From Ctenosaura bakeri (lineage: Eukaryota > Chordata > Lepidosauria > Squamata > Iguanidae): a stretch of 64,000 bases of DNA. The notes below the pieces were generated by a model. That model worked only from the letters and a program-made list of their open reading frames with translations, did no database searches and had not been told where the DNA came from. Shown here piece after piece: positions 24,175 through 35,839 of the stretch. The position numbers were made by a program, and so were the translations under genes. Each line of letters starts with the position of its first letter. Within the stretch, counting starts at the first letter, position 1. The stretch covers positions 1 through 64,000 of the forward strand of contig CAOLHI010000962.1 in the NCBI GenBank assembly GCA_948474755.1, in the 5' to 3' direction.

Positions 24175-25160
24175 TAATGGCTAGAACACCTGTTTGAAAG
24201 TGCACTGACTGTATGCATATGCCAGGTCAGGATAACCTCAGACATGATCAGATCATAAGTTCAGAGAGGATTAGGTAAGAAAGCCCAATATTAATGGGCT
24301 TGGGATAATCCTTTCAAAAACTAAGGTCATTTCTGCACTACACTGTCATGGTGTTATTATTCCATTTTCAACATCCTATGGAATTCTGGGGTTTGTAGTT
24401 TACTGAGGCCAAAGGGCTATCTGGTTGAGAATTCTAAATGCCGCTCCCTAAACTACAAACCCCAGGATTCCATAGGATGTTCAAAGTGGAATAATAGTAC
24501 TATAACAGCGTAGTGCAGAAATGACCTCAGTTGCAAGCATTCCCAAGAACAATAGCAGGTGAAACGGTCCAGCTGAACCAATCAGGAACTCTAATGTGAG
24601 CATATCCTACAGAGATCTTTCCCACTCACATCACCTGACCAAAACATTAAGAGATTGCAAGGACTTCCATCAATGTTTTGTTACCTAGAGTTAAATTAAT
24701 CAGCCCATTCCAGACTCCTTTGTCAGTTTTGTGGGAAAGTCATTACCACTTTGTCCACATGCCAGGGCAAGAAACCCCAGCTCCAACCCCAATAAATTTG
24801 TAGTACTTGGACATAATATGTGGTGCTCAGACCTCTGTTTGTTCATGCTATCCTCAGATGCACTGTCTGATCCACTCTGCTTTGACCTGCTTCAGGATTG
24901 GTAACTATCACCCAATTTCTCTCAATCCAATCTTTCTTGCCTCATTTTCCAGTAGCCTTCTATGATTGTTGATTTCTTGTGTGTTTGCTAATCCCCCCCC
25001 ACACACACACACAGCAAGACATTGGAGTTCTCTCCAATGGAGTCCTTAACTGGAGTCCTTTCTACAGTTAAAGCAAAGATCCCACCATTACCCTCTTCTC
25101 GCAGGCCTCCTTTGAGCTTTAATTTCCCAAATTCTAAGGAGATGCTGGCATTGTGGGTGT
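24175..25160. repeat. Dispersed repeat, copy B (possible solo LTR)
   Basis: Colinear with copy A at 13845-14695. It contains AATAAA at 24791 and an expanded C/CA tract near 24990. It is interrupted by the MITE at 24325-24526, which is absent from copy A. Confidence 0.6.
24325..24526. mobile_element. Palindromic MITE, about 200 bp, nested
   Basis: GGTCATTTCTGCACTACACT at the left is mirrored by AGCGTAGTGCAGAAATGACC at the right. The two arms pair along nearly their whole length, so the single strand would fold into a long hairpin. Flanks TAA and TCA may be a decayed 3-bp TSD. Confidence 0.9.
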
Positions 25161-25523
25161 ACCCCAAAGTACCCCACATTTTAATGAAGCAAGGTTATAT
25201 AAAAACTGAGACAACACTGTTATTCTTGCTGTGTCTAACCTGTAACAAGCATGGTATGAGATCCATGCATAGCAGAAGTTGTCAGCCTGAAATGCAGGAA
25301 GATACAGAGCTGAACAGTTGCTGAACAGTTGCCTTTTCGCACCTTGTCACAATGAGACATTGAATGATCTCTATCTGCTTAATCCTATGTATTGTTCTCG
25401 AATATTACAAAAATAGTTCAAGTTTGAAAAAGAAAAGGAAAAGAAGAAGTTTCAACTCAGCTGACAATCTGGAACTTAGCTATGTAACAGAAATTTGCTT
25501 TCTGTGCTTATAGGAAACATCAA

Positions 25524-25526
25524 GGA

Positions 25527-25581
<55 letters not shown>
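25524..25581. repeat. (GAAA)n microsatellite
   Basis: Uninterrupted GAAA tetranucleotide array of about 14 units. Confidence 0.97.
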
Positions 25582-25582
<1 letters not shown>

Positions 25583-26156
25583 GCAAGCAAGCCCCACTTC
25601 ATGATTGCCCTTCCAGACGTACAACTTGAATCCTTCACTGGCCTATTCCACTTGTCAAAGTCTGGAATCCAAACAGTTCATAGTGGGATACTAACATCAT
25701 AGAACATAATTTTCACAGTACTGGAAATCAGATGATCTCAGGGATTAGCTCATCTTGTATGCTCCATGAGTTATATACTGATGAGTATTTTCATCAGTAA
25801 AACAATATCTCGCAAAGAGAAGGAAAGTCACTCTGTCAGGGAAGAGAACCAATTTTGGGGACCAGGGAATGGCTTGCTCACCGTGGACAATCCAGCAGAC
25901 TGGACAATATTAATGTACAGTTCTACCCCATGTCCCTCTCCAATTTCAGCTGAGCCCACTCTCTCTTCAAACTTTCCAATTTATCCATAGAAAAAGAGGG
26001 TTTTTTCAAACTGGTCTATAGATGTGTGGCTACTCATGATATAGCTCTTTGTGTTTGTTTGTTTTTTCTGGTTGTTGTCATCACCCTATCTACTTGCTCC
26101 ATTCTTTTGGGGGCCTGTTTATAGCAATTAGCAGCAGGGCTCATCCAAAAAGATTT

Positions 26157-26186
26157 AGGAGGAGGAGGAGGAGGAGGAGGAGGAGA
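26157..26186. repeat. (GGA)n microsatellite
   Basis: About ten AGG/GGA units. The complementary strand gives a polyproline artefact frame. Confidence 0.95.
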
Positions 26187-26605
26187 AATAAAATGGGCAT
26201 GATTTGTTGAAGTGATCCTATGGGTTGAAGGGAAAATTTTCTCATCTGTGAGAAGTTTTCTCATCAGTACCAGGGGTACTGCCTGGAATAACCTTGCCTC
26301 CCTAGTTGGTAGAGACGGCAGGAAGACACACACACAGTGGAATCCAACTGATATTTTTGATCATATGAAGAAGGATTAATGAAAAATTCTCTTTTAAAAC
26401 AGCACAGCTAATGTCCACAAAGAATTTATTACAAAGCTTGGAGAAAGCAGGAATCATACACAGAGAATTCCAATGAAAATCTGTAAAGTCAATCCATTTT
26501 AGCAGGCAGCTTGAGTAAAGTCTTGGGTTCCAGAGGCAAAGTTTGTTTCAAAGAAAATCATTTTGTAGTTTCATGAAGCATTTTGAATTATTTGTCAGAC
26601 TATAA

Positions 26606-26680
26606 ATTACAGGATGCCACAGGATTCAACCATGACATTTAAAGTGGAATCAGTGTTATAGTTGTGTAGTGTGAAAGGGC
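26606..26680. mobile_element. Palindromic MITE, right-arm fragment
   Basis: ACAGGATGCCACAGGATTC, then AAAGTGGAATCAGTGTTATAG, then GTGTAGTGTGAAAGGGCC match the right arm of the 200-bp MITE family. The left arm is absent. Confidence 0.65.
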
Positions 26681-26831
26681 CTTTCACATCCTGTTAAGTA
26701 TGCGAAAGATTGTCAACCAGACTTATGATCTCCAAACTTTTGGGATTCATGCTTATGGTCATAATTAACTGAATGTGACCCCAAAAATACTACATCAAGC
26801 TAGGCAACAAGACAGTTGAAAAATTTCTGAG

Positions 26832-27032
26832 GGCCTTTCTGGACTATAATATTATAGTGCTATTATTCAACTTTCTTCATCCTGTAGAATTCTGGGGTTT
26901 GTAGTTCACTGAGGTCCAACAACTCTCTGGCTAAGAATTCTAAATGCCCCTCCCAAAACTGCAAACCCTAGGATTCCATAGGACATTGAAAGTGGAATAA
27001 TAGCACTATAACAGTGTAGAGCAGAAAGGTCC
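26832..27032. mobile_element. Palindromic MITE, about 200 bp
   Basis: GGCCTTTCTGGACTATAATA at the left and the inverted arm ending GTGTAGAGCAGAAAGGTCC at the right, with the shared centre AATTCTAAATGCCCCTCCC. Confidence 0.9.
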
Positions 27033-28115
27033 ATAGTCACTGCACATTGGGACGCAGGGAAATGATCACCACAGTCCTCTACCAGTCATGAGGTGTGTTG
27101 AGAGATGCAGTTGTAACACAACCCCAGGGGATCTCTCCAGCTGCTCGTCTTGCTGTGCACCATGGCTAGAAGGGCATTGTAATTCAGTGCCTCAGAAGTG
27201 CCTCAGAAGCCATTTGGTTGGGGTACTGCCTGGAATAAGAGATAGGTTCTGTGGCATGGCATAGGCAGAAGTAGCTACAATGAGCTACTCTCTTGTTGTA
27301 GCTATGCGGGATCTCAGCCAGCATTTTGAGTCTCATTCAGACTGGTCTAAAGAAATGTTGGCTCTCACAATATAGCTCATTGGTTTGGCCCAGGTTTTGG
27401 GAAAAATGAAAATGTGGCACACACTAAAACATGTGGAAACACAGAAGTAGGCATAGCCAGCTGAGAAACAGACAGAAATCAGCTTAGCACTGTGACAGGA
27501 GGACAGTAAGTTGAGAAAATTGTCAAATTTGTTTTAATAACATGCTGATATACTATAGCATATAGCTCTAAGAGAAAAAAATTAAAAGAAGGGAAAGGAA
27601 GGAGCTGGAAGAAGATAACAAGAATAATCCCCTTACTTTTAACTTTACCACCATCCATTTTAAAATGGTAATAGCACCTGAAGGAAGCAGGAAGTTGAAT
27701 CAGGCATACCAGCAATGCAGGAAATAACACAGTCCACGTCACCATACAAATCATTGCATGAGCAGCAAAAAACAAAACAAAAAAACCACCATAGCATGAA
27801 CTGCAACTATTGATGTCCACATACTGCTTGGAACTTTATTAGTTTCACCATCTGTGAGAATTTTAAAAAATTGAGGGTGAGCATAAATAGTTGCAGCTGG
27901 TGCTAGAAAGTGCCTTAAAAAACTGAACCAAGAGAAACACCATTTGTATATTTATATTTAAAAAAATAGAATTGCAATTAGAATTGTAACGGTCTTCTGA
28001 TACATTGGCCCCACATGGAAGAGTCCTTGACCTCTAATTAGGTGTTATTAGAAAGATGCAAGGCACAGGGTTATTGATGAGCAGATACCATGGCAAGGCT
28101 GAAAGGTACCCCATT
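27033..28115. other. No gene recognised
   Basis: No repeat or exon is assigned up to the L1 target site. The 113-codon minus-strand frame at 27479-27820 has no recognisable motif and is treated as chance. Confidence 0.35.
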
Positions 28116-28133
28116 AGATATTGGCTATATTTG
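28116..28133. repeat. L1 target-site duplication, left copy
   Basis: AGATATTGGCTATATTTG, repeated exactly at 29549-29566 directly after the A-rich tail of the L1. Confidence 0.95.
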
Positions 28134-29100
28134 ATGGAAAAATTTCCAATAAATTTAAGAGAAATAATAGAGAAAGAAATAAAAAAACAAAAAATTTATA
28201 GATTAAAAGAATGGATGAAAATAATGATAAATAAAGATAGAATGAAAGAGAGATTGCAGGAAACTAAAATATCCTGGTTAAATTATATACAATTAGAGCA
28301 ATGGACAAAGAGTATGAAAAGATATGTTAAGGATTTTAAAGAATATACTAAATTTGAACAAATTATTATTCAAAGAGAAAATATGCAAGAAAATGAAATA
28401 CTAAAAGGTATTACAAGTGAAATATATAAAATATTAGCAAAAGAACAAGAAGAGGATTTTCTTAGAAAAATGTGGGAGGAAGAGATAGTACAAAATATAG
28501 ATATACAAGAATGGATAAATTTGGAAACAACGTCATTTAAAAAAATTATCAATAAGAATAAAAGAGAATTATTATAAATTAGTGTGGAAATGGTACTTGA
28601 CTCCAGTGAAATTAAATCAAATAGATGAGAAATATTCAAGATTATGTTGGAGAGGATGTCAAGAAATTGGTACATATATGCATATGTGGTGGAATTGCAA
28701 TAAGATAATGGAGTTTTGGCAAAAGGTTTTTAAAGAGATAAAAGAGATTATAGGAGCAGATATACCAGTATGTCCAAATATTGCATTGTTATCTATATAT
28801 GATAAGGTTGAGTGTACTCAAGTAAAGAAAGAATTAATAACAAATTTGTTAACTGCAGCGAGATTAATAATAGCAAAAAAATGGAAAGCAAATGAAAAAT
28901 TTCAAATAGAGGAATGGTATAACGAAGTGTGGAAAATCGCAATTAATGATAAACTAACATGTAGAATTAGGTTTATGAAAGGTTTGGTTAAAGGGAATGA
29001 TTTTGAAGAAATTTGGAAAATATTTTTGGATAAAGTTCTGAAAAGAGATAGTAATACTACCCTGTCAAAAGAAGAATGGCAATTTTGGAAAGTGGATTAA
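28134..29100 (+). pseudogene. L1 LINE ORF2, C-terminal part, frameshifted
   Basis: This is the last third of an L1 ORF2 protein: a lysine-rich region after the RT domain plus the C-terminal cysteine segment. The reading frame running in from upstream enters the L1 at 28134, directly after the target duplication, and stops at 28577. The L1 sequence continues in another frame from about 28578 to 29100, so one small indel near 28573-28580 broke the ORF. The WKWYLTPVKLN block (about 28588) and the HMWWNC block (about 28680) identify lizard-type L1. The cysteine motif reads CWRGC where a C-x2-C pair is expected, so the knuckle is altered. The copy is heavily 5'-truncated: the endonuclease and RT core are missing. 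It was never able to move on its own after insertion. Confidence 0.9.
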
Positions 29101-29548
29101 ATAAAAAGTTGGCTCTGGGGGGTGGGTATTTTTTAGTTTTAGTTTTGTTTTTCTTTTATGTTGTATATTTTGTAATTCTTAGTAGGTGTGTGTGTTAAAC
29201 TTGTGATTTATAGATTTAAAAGGATAAGTGATGTCAATGTTTTTTTAAAAAAAAAAGTTAAAAGAATTAGCAATAGAAATAGATTAAAGGGGATGTGAAA
29301 AATATTGAATTAAATGTGAAATTATAATAGTTGAACAGATTTATAAATTTAAGGGTAAAGGTGCAAAATAACAATGAAAGTTAGTATTGCTTAAGAGAAG
29401 AGAAAAAAAAGAAAAAGAAAAAAAAATTATTTTTTTTTAATTCACTATTATGTATATCACATGGTGTTTAATTTTTTTTCTTGTTTTGTATTTGTGATTT
29501 AGTTATATAATTAATAAAAATTTAAAAATAATAATAATAATAAAAAAA
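29101..29548 (+). mobile_element. L1 3' UTR and A-rich tail
   Basis: T- and A-rich sequence follows the ORF2 stop and ends in AATAATAATAATAATAAAAAAA directly before the right TSD copy. TTAATAAAAATTT near 29510 may be the polyadenylation signal. With 28134-29100 it makes one 1.4-kb insertion. Confidence 0.88.
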
Positions 29549-29566
29549 AGATATTGGCTATATTTG
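29549..29566. repeat. L1 target-site duplication, right copy
   Basis: Exact copy of 28116-28133, with no mismatch over 18 bases. Confidence 0.95.
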
Positions 29567-30371
29567 TGAAGGGGGGGTCAGGCCTTTCTCTACACTGTTT
29601 AACATCTGATTGATATTCTGCACACAGAACGCGAAGAGAGAGCAATGTAGTTATCTTCAGGAGTGATGCTCCAGAACCCTGCTCCAAGTGTATTCCAATA
29701 TACTCTTTTGGAATATCTTAATTTCAAACTACCATATGCCAACAGCAGCACAGCAGGTTTAATGGCAGCAGGGATGGGATGCAGAGTCTGGAACAGATGT
29801 CAGCAGAATAGATTCAACCATTTTAAAAACTGTTATTAATTTTTTTTTTTTTAAAGGCAAAGTGGCACAGGACTCTTACAGTTTGCACATGAGTAAGCAA
29901 AGAGACACCTTCAACTACTTTATAAACAAGATGCTCTATGTTTTTCTAAAGGCTTCACACAACCCATACAGAATTTTCACTTCCCTGTTCCTTCTCTCTT
30001 GTGACATCTAAATAATTTCAGCCATGCAAATTTATGATTAGGGGAAGCAGTCAAGCTTCATCTTTTATAGCTACAAATCACAGAAGATGAAAGTTCATCA
30101 TTTCTGAGGCAGTCTACCATTTCAGTTACTGAAAAGATGAAATGTGCTTTAGTTATAAATTGATGTGACCTTTTCACTCACATAAAAGCTTGACCAGGCA
30201 CAATAAGGAGCTACTGATAGCTCATTAGGCATATTGATGAAAACCTACAGTGCCCCTACAAATATAAATGAAACAGTCACTCTCAACTGACTGCTGATAT
30301 TTAGTCCTCTTTTTTTCTGGAGGTTTATATCTGAGACATACTCATTGTGCCAAGAGTGATGTTCACAGACA

Positions 30372-31724
30372 GGCCATTTCTGCACGAGAGGGGAGGAGTG
30401 GTTCACTGTGTGTCAAGGGTGGTGTTTTTATACTCTGATTCGGAAACTGAATTCAGAAATTCAGAAATTGTGCTGTCTGCACCCCACCCCGCCCCCCATT
30501 TACATCATACTATTGTGAAGAACAGCGGTTGCTGCATCCACAACAGCAAGTCCCTGGCCACTCCCATTCCCCTCCCTCACCCCGCTCCACCATTGCTGAT
30601 TGGTCTGTTTTTTAAAAAACACACACACTTTTTTTTCTTTTATTAGACATTGGCCCTTTCCACACCAGGCAATTAGAACGGGGCAGTGCGTCCTCTCACG
30701 GTGGCGGTCTGCACCTTGGAGCGGACTAGGAGCAGACTACTTACTGGAGATCTGCACCTCAGTCCGCTCCAAAATGACCCCAAGTGGTCCTCCAGCATGT
30801 TTTCTAAAGACCGCAAAAACAGGTCTTTATTTTCCTGGAACGTGCCATTGCGTTCCTGCTTCCTTGTGCAGATTCGCAGGCTCACACCAATGCAAGCCTG
30901 CGATCTGTGGAGGGCGGACTTTAGGTGTGATGAGCTTTGCGGTTGGTTGGGACCCATGATCAACCGGAAGCTGCGATTTTGGAAGCCGGAGCAGTGTGGA
31001 TCTACAGACCTCGCACTGCTCTGATTCGCCCTGGACCAAGGAGGAGCCCTGCGGAACGGCTTCAGGGACAGTCCTCGTTGCTTCGGACCCCAGAAGAAGT
31101 GGTAGGTAACAACAGTGAGCAATTCCCTCGTGTCGTGCGGAAAGGGCCATTAAATTATATACAGATTTTTTTTGGTCTACAGTTGTTGCTAAATTAACCA
31201 TTGAAGAAGATTTCCGTATAGATCAGAGAAAAACACACACACATTTTAAACACATTTCTGTGTTGCTACATTTGTGCATAGGAAAGTATGTTCATTGATA
31301 CGTGGAAAAAAAAGTTTTAACAGTCCGTTATCAGATCCACTCTCCTCCTGCTGTCTGTTTAACACAGAAAGACAATGATGGCAGCAGCCTGTCCTTTGAT
31401 GGACAGAGAGAGATAGGGATGGAAATGACAGAAGGGGCAGTCTGGGAATGCCCATAGCTGGCTACTTCTGCGATGTGAATCAATGCTACACTTCTGCATG
31501 TAGGTGAAAACCAAAGCAGAACCAGTTTGGGAGATTTACACTGGAGTTTTTCCGGTTTTCACATACCGCGGTTTTGCATTGCAGTGAACCACAGTGAACC
31601 ATTCCAGGAGCTGAAAATGTGCAGAACCATGAGGAAAACTACAATGCTAAAATGGTACAAAGTGCAGACCAGAGGGTAAGAATTCGATGCTGCTCCAATG
31701 TATCAACCTTGTGCAGAAATGGCC
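30372..31724. mobile_element. TIR element, Harbinger-like, TSD ACA (outer element of a nest)
   Basis: Left end GGCCATTTCTGCACGAG and right end CTTGTGCAGAAATGGCC are inverted copies with one mismatch over 17 bases. ACA flanks both sides. The element is interrupted by the second element at 30652-31148; without it the outer copy would be about 850 bp. No transposase is recognisable. Confidence 0.8.
30652..31148. mobile_element. TIR element, Harbinger-like, TSD ATT (inner element)
   Basis: Left GGCCCTTTCCACACC and right GTGCGGAAAGGGCC, flanked by ATT on both sides. GC- and CpG-rich inside. Several overlapping frames of 86-149 codons on both strands (30600-31201) arise only because stop codons are rare in GC-rich DNA. 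Interior blocks (GCAAGCCTGCGATC; AACCGGAAGCTGC) recur in inverted order in the copy at 60230. Confidence 0.85.
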
Positions 31725-32150
31725 ACAGTTTAGGTACTAAAGGATGGAGAAATCTATCTAGCATTTTACCAGAGATAATGAAAACATTTGGCATACCAGG
31801 GACCCAAGCCTTCAGTTATAGTTCACAGTTCCCTCTTTATCTTCCAAAGAGTCAGTATGGAGTACACCAAAAAGGATTCCACTATCAAGGACCAGTGGTT
31901 TGAACACAGAGGAAAAGGAAAGAGACATAAGGTATGTAATTAATTTATATCTTTTTTTCAGAACTGCAGAGTTGACTCCACTATCTGGCAAAATGAAGAA
32001 CTGTTGGCATGGAGGAGTTTAAATCTCCACTACCTGCCTGGCATTTCAGAGTGTCCCTCATCCGTGAACTAGGAAGCTAGGAAGCAGGAAAATGGTGACT
32101 CCCTTCCACCAGGTTTTAATGTAGCACATACTTTATCCTTCCACACCCTT

Positions 32151-32521
32151 ATACCCCCCAACTGTCCTGAACTGGCAGTGACAGTCCAATTGCTCCTCTG
32201 TGGTCCCACTTTTTCTTCTGCTTTTAAAATATCCTGGTTTCTCTCTCCTCCTCCCACTTTCTTTCTTAGTCCTCAGCTTCCTTCTGTTGCTGCAAACTGA
32301 ATCCAAAGTTCAGAGGCAGTTTGCATTCAATTAACTCAGCGAGGGGAAAGCAGAGCAGAGGCAGAATCTTGCCCTTTCATTAGACTCAGTCAAAAGCAAA
32401 TTGCTACAACCTCTCCTGCTTGGGTGCTTTCCTCATTTAAAAATTTTGCCATCTTGACCACACTCTGATGCTGTTTGATCACACATGTCCTGGTTTCCGT
32501 CTGCAAAATGCTGGAAGACTT
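32151..32521. mobile_element. DNA transposon remnant (possible)
   Basis: ATACCCCCCAACTGTCC at the left and AAATGCTGGAAGACTT at the right look like decayed inverted ends of a CATACCTCCCAACATT-type squamate repeat. TGTCCTGG-type motifs recur inside. Confidence 0.4.
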
Positions 32522-33092
32522 GCAGCCTTCCAAACATATATTAAACCATCCAAGGTTCTTTGTGGAGCATTAATAAGAACAGATTTATAGGTGATCTGAT
32601 AAGACAATGGCTAAGCTACCTACTGCACTCATTTTTTAAACTCAGTATCTATCGTCTGCAATTTCATATACCTCACAGTTAGTGTTCTTCCAGGCAATTC
32701 TTTTGTTTGAGAAAATGCATATAGTGTTTCTGGCACTTAATTTGACCTCACAACTACGCTACAACCTTTAGAAAAAGCTATTTGTACTGCATCATTTCAA
32801 AGTGGCTTAGCAAAAATAGTATTTCCCTTCTTCCACATTTCTTTGTGAAACTTGTGTGAATGTCATGTCATGGCTAGTTCCAATATGTAGCCTTCCTTTG
32901 TCCTGCTTTTATGTTTGGCATATAAATAATCACAGAGAAAGAATGCCTACAGCTGAGAAGGCAGGAATAGATGTGGGATGAATGCAAATTACCCATACTT
33001 GCTTACAGCCAGTTTCTCTTGGCAAGGGCAAGGAGTACAGCTTTTCTTTCACTGTAGAATGTTTATGCTTTGATGAATTGTGCCTGATATTC

Positions 33093-33185
33093 TGATGTTG
33101 TAGGACCGCAGGTTCCAGCAGCTCTAACCAATACAGCGTGTGTTGAGATATGCTGGGAGCTGCAATCCAACATCTACAGGGTCAT
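33093..33185. mobile_element. Short palindromic MITE
   Basis: GATGTTGTAGGACCGCAGGT is mirrored by AGCTGCAATCCAACATCTAC. Related to the copy at 1788. Confidence 0.55.
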
Positions 33186-33448
33186 ATGATTCCCACTTGC
33201 TCACAAAGAGCTGACATGCATAGCATAGCTACAAAAAAAAAGTTTTTCAAGTCCTGGAGCAGGACAACCAATATCACAGTAACATCCAAACGAAGGTTCC
33301 GAGTAGTTTTGACTCACCATTTAAAGTTTGTGAATAAAGGAGTGAACCTGACCTTACTAGAGAAGGGGCTTCCTAGCTGAGATACTACTACAGAAAAGCC
33401 TGGTCTCATGTAACTACCAACCTAGCCTCTGTTGGTATTTGGGAAATA

Positions 33449-33946
33449 CAGTCCTCCCTCTACATTTGCAGGTGTGATCTTTGTGAGGCATGTGTTTCCC
33501 CCACACACATTTTCCTCCTCCCATTCCTCACTCCAGGCTTGCCAGGCTTATATTTAAAATGAACATTTTTTTTTCTTTTTGGATGAGCCAAACCCCTCTC
33601 CCACTACTGGATGCATGTCCTCTCTCCCATGTGGTTGCACATTCTGCTGTGTAATGGCTGCTGATTGGTCAGATGCTCTCTTTGCTCCTACCTCTCTCTT
33701 TTCAAGATAGCCATTGAAAGTAAGTAGAAGGAAGAACTGTGCTCTTCTCCCTTTGAGGGGAAAGTCCAGTAAGCCCTTTACTGTGTCTTTTTTTTCTCCC
33801 CCACCCCCCCCCCCAAATTGTGGGGCCAGAGACAAAGGAATGGGAGGGGGAGCTCTAGAGAGGAATTTCAGGGGTGGGAGTTAGGATTTTTCCAGTTTTG
33901 CAAGGATTCTCTGCCCCTAACCCTCATGAAGGTGGAAGGGCTTCTG
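33449..33946. mobile_element. Tigger/pogo-like non-autonomous element
   Basis: CAGTCCTCCCTCTACATTTG at the left; GGTGGAAGGGCTTCTG at the right is its inverted partner. TA flanks both sides (33447-33448 and 33947-33948). The internal subterminal phrase CCCCTAACCCT is shared with the copy at 9972 (CCCTAACCCT). Confidence 0.75.
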
Positions 33947-33954
33947 TAACAACA

Positions 33955-34190
33955 TTGATTAAAGACTTTGAGCAGACTCTTAATAGGAGGAGGCAAATAT
34001 TTTGGCTTCAAGACTTTTAGGGCATTGTAGGTAAAAACCAGCACTCTCAAGTGGCCTTAGGAACAATTTGGAAATTAACATAATTGGTTCAAGGCTGGTA
34101 TTATATCATCTCTAAAGCTCAGACCAGACAATCTTTTGGCCACTCCACTTTATACTGAGAAATTTCTGAACTTTTTTTTTTTCTGGATGC
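33955..34190. mobile_element. LINE-derived fragment (CR1/L2-like), decayed
   Basis: TTTTAGGGCATTGTAGGTAA, then AACCAGCACTCTCAAGTGG, resembles a widely dispersed squamate LINE 5' segment. Family placement is tentative. Confidence 0.4.
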
Positions 34191-35456
34191 CCCAGATGTA
34201 TCATTATAAGCAAGGTTGCTAATTCAGGATTATCCCAGGCCCTTGGGTTTCTACACCCAAACCTTAGATGTAGAGACAGCCTCTGGTGATGCCATTAAGT
34301 GTAACACATTTAGTACCAACTCTAGTTGCCCACAGTTTGCCATGTAAACACATAGACACAAAACATATTCTCCTGTTTGGAAATTAAGACAGATTTCTTA
34401 AGCCTTCCCAGTCATAGAAAGCTTGTGTTGTTTTGCTTATCTGGAGATTTGCACAGAGCCAGCCCTTTCTTGTTGCCTGGAACTGAACCCATCAAAGTTG
34501 GAGAATTTGCAGCCTTGTCTCCTGCCTAGCAATAACCTACAAAAACTGAGACTCTGGGCCAGGCTGTGAGATCTGGCAACCTTACCTATAAGTATTCCTC
34601 CCTAATATACCAATGTGTCACAGGGAACTTTTGTATAGTAGATCTGGAAAGGGAGTATTTATTTTAGATGTGTACCCCATGCTTCAAACAACTGGTTTGC
34701 AGGGATATTAAGAATAAGGTTTGTTTAAAAAAAAAAAAACTAACAGCACAACATAACAATGTTCCCATTGGCCCCCCCCACAAAAATAGCATCAGATGTG
34801 GTTGAAATGTGCAGTTGAGCCCTGAGAACTGGACAAGAACAGTAGCTCCTATTTAGAAATGATATCTTTATTAATAATTTCTAAAAATGCTAAAATCCTA
34901 CAAATACATAGGAAAGAAGTAGCAAAACAACACAAAGAAAATATGAAACATATAAATTAAAAATTAAAAAGCAGAAAAGCAAAAGCAAAAAAAAAAAAAA
35001 AGGTTCAACTTCCATCCTTCCTTTAGATGGATTATCAGAGTCAAGCTGATTTCCACCTCTCAAAGATAATATCCAACATTTCTCTTCTGTTTTCCCAGGT
35101 TGTGCAAAAATTATATTAAAAAAAAAATTAAAAAAAGGAAAGGAAAGTGAACTTTCTGCTTCCGAAGTTAACATACCTAGCCTAATATCTCAATATTGCT
35201 TTCTATTACATTCCTTTACGTTTTACTTTTACATAATAAATGACATTATATGATAAATGACATTAATATTAAGTACTACTTGCTGAATTGATTACATAAT
35301 ATTTTCACTAGTTAAAACTGTAGATCTATTTACATGTTATATGGCATCACTAAATTTGAATATTTCTATACCATTTTGTTTTGTAAAATCCTTTACAGCA
35401 TTTATTAACCAAATCCAGTTTTCATGTTATTTTATCTATAACCATTAGGTAACTTA
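34191..35456. other. A-rich sequence, no gene recognised
   Basis: Several A-runs lie at 34725-34739, 34988-35001 and 35118-35137. AT-rich sequence to 35450 may include LINE UTR debris, but no block is diagnostic. Confidence 0.35.
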
Positions 35457-35651
35457 GGCCATTTCTGCAGTACACTGTTAAAGTGCTATTATTCCACTTT
35501 CAACATCATGTGGAATTCTGGGGTTTGTAGTTTATTGAGGCCAAAGAGCTCTCTGGCTGAGAATTCTAAATTCTGAACTGCAAACCCCAGGATTCCATAG
35601 GATGTTGAAAGTAGAATAATAGCACTATGACAGTGTACTGCAGAAATGGCC
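35457..35651. mobile_element. Palindromic MITE, about 195 bp
   Basis: GGCCATTTCTGCAGTACACT at the left and the inverted CAGTGTACTGCAGAAATGGCC end at the right. Flanks TTA and CTA are a possible decayed 3-bp TSD. The centre has lost the TGCCCCTCCCTAAA segment that other copies carry. Confidence 0.9.
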
Positions 35652-35839
35652 CTAGTTTCAGCCAAACCTATTTCATTTTGAATTTAACTCTCTTCTTCCC
35701 TTCCAACCATCTGTGAACTTCATCTCCCCCAAGTTCTCATATTCTTCTTACTTGGTGTTTTAGGTAATAGTCCTGAAACAGCACCCACTTCTATCATCTT
35801 CTCTTACCTTTTTTAATCATGCAGACTAAATCAATTTGC

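Noticed and set aside
26034..26333. Frame with a polyproline run
   Set aside because: Made by the (GGA)n microsatellite read on the minus strand.
28056..28133. Upstream 26 codons of the L1-containing open frame as part of a gene
   Set aside because: They are flanking DNA and the target-site duplication; L1 sequence begins at 28134.
30600..31201. Overlapping frames of 86-149 codons on both strands
   Set aside because: They lie on the GC-rich TIR element at 30652-31148, overlap each other, and show no protein motif.
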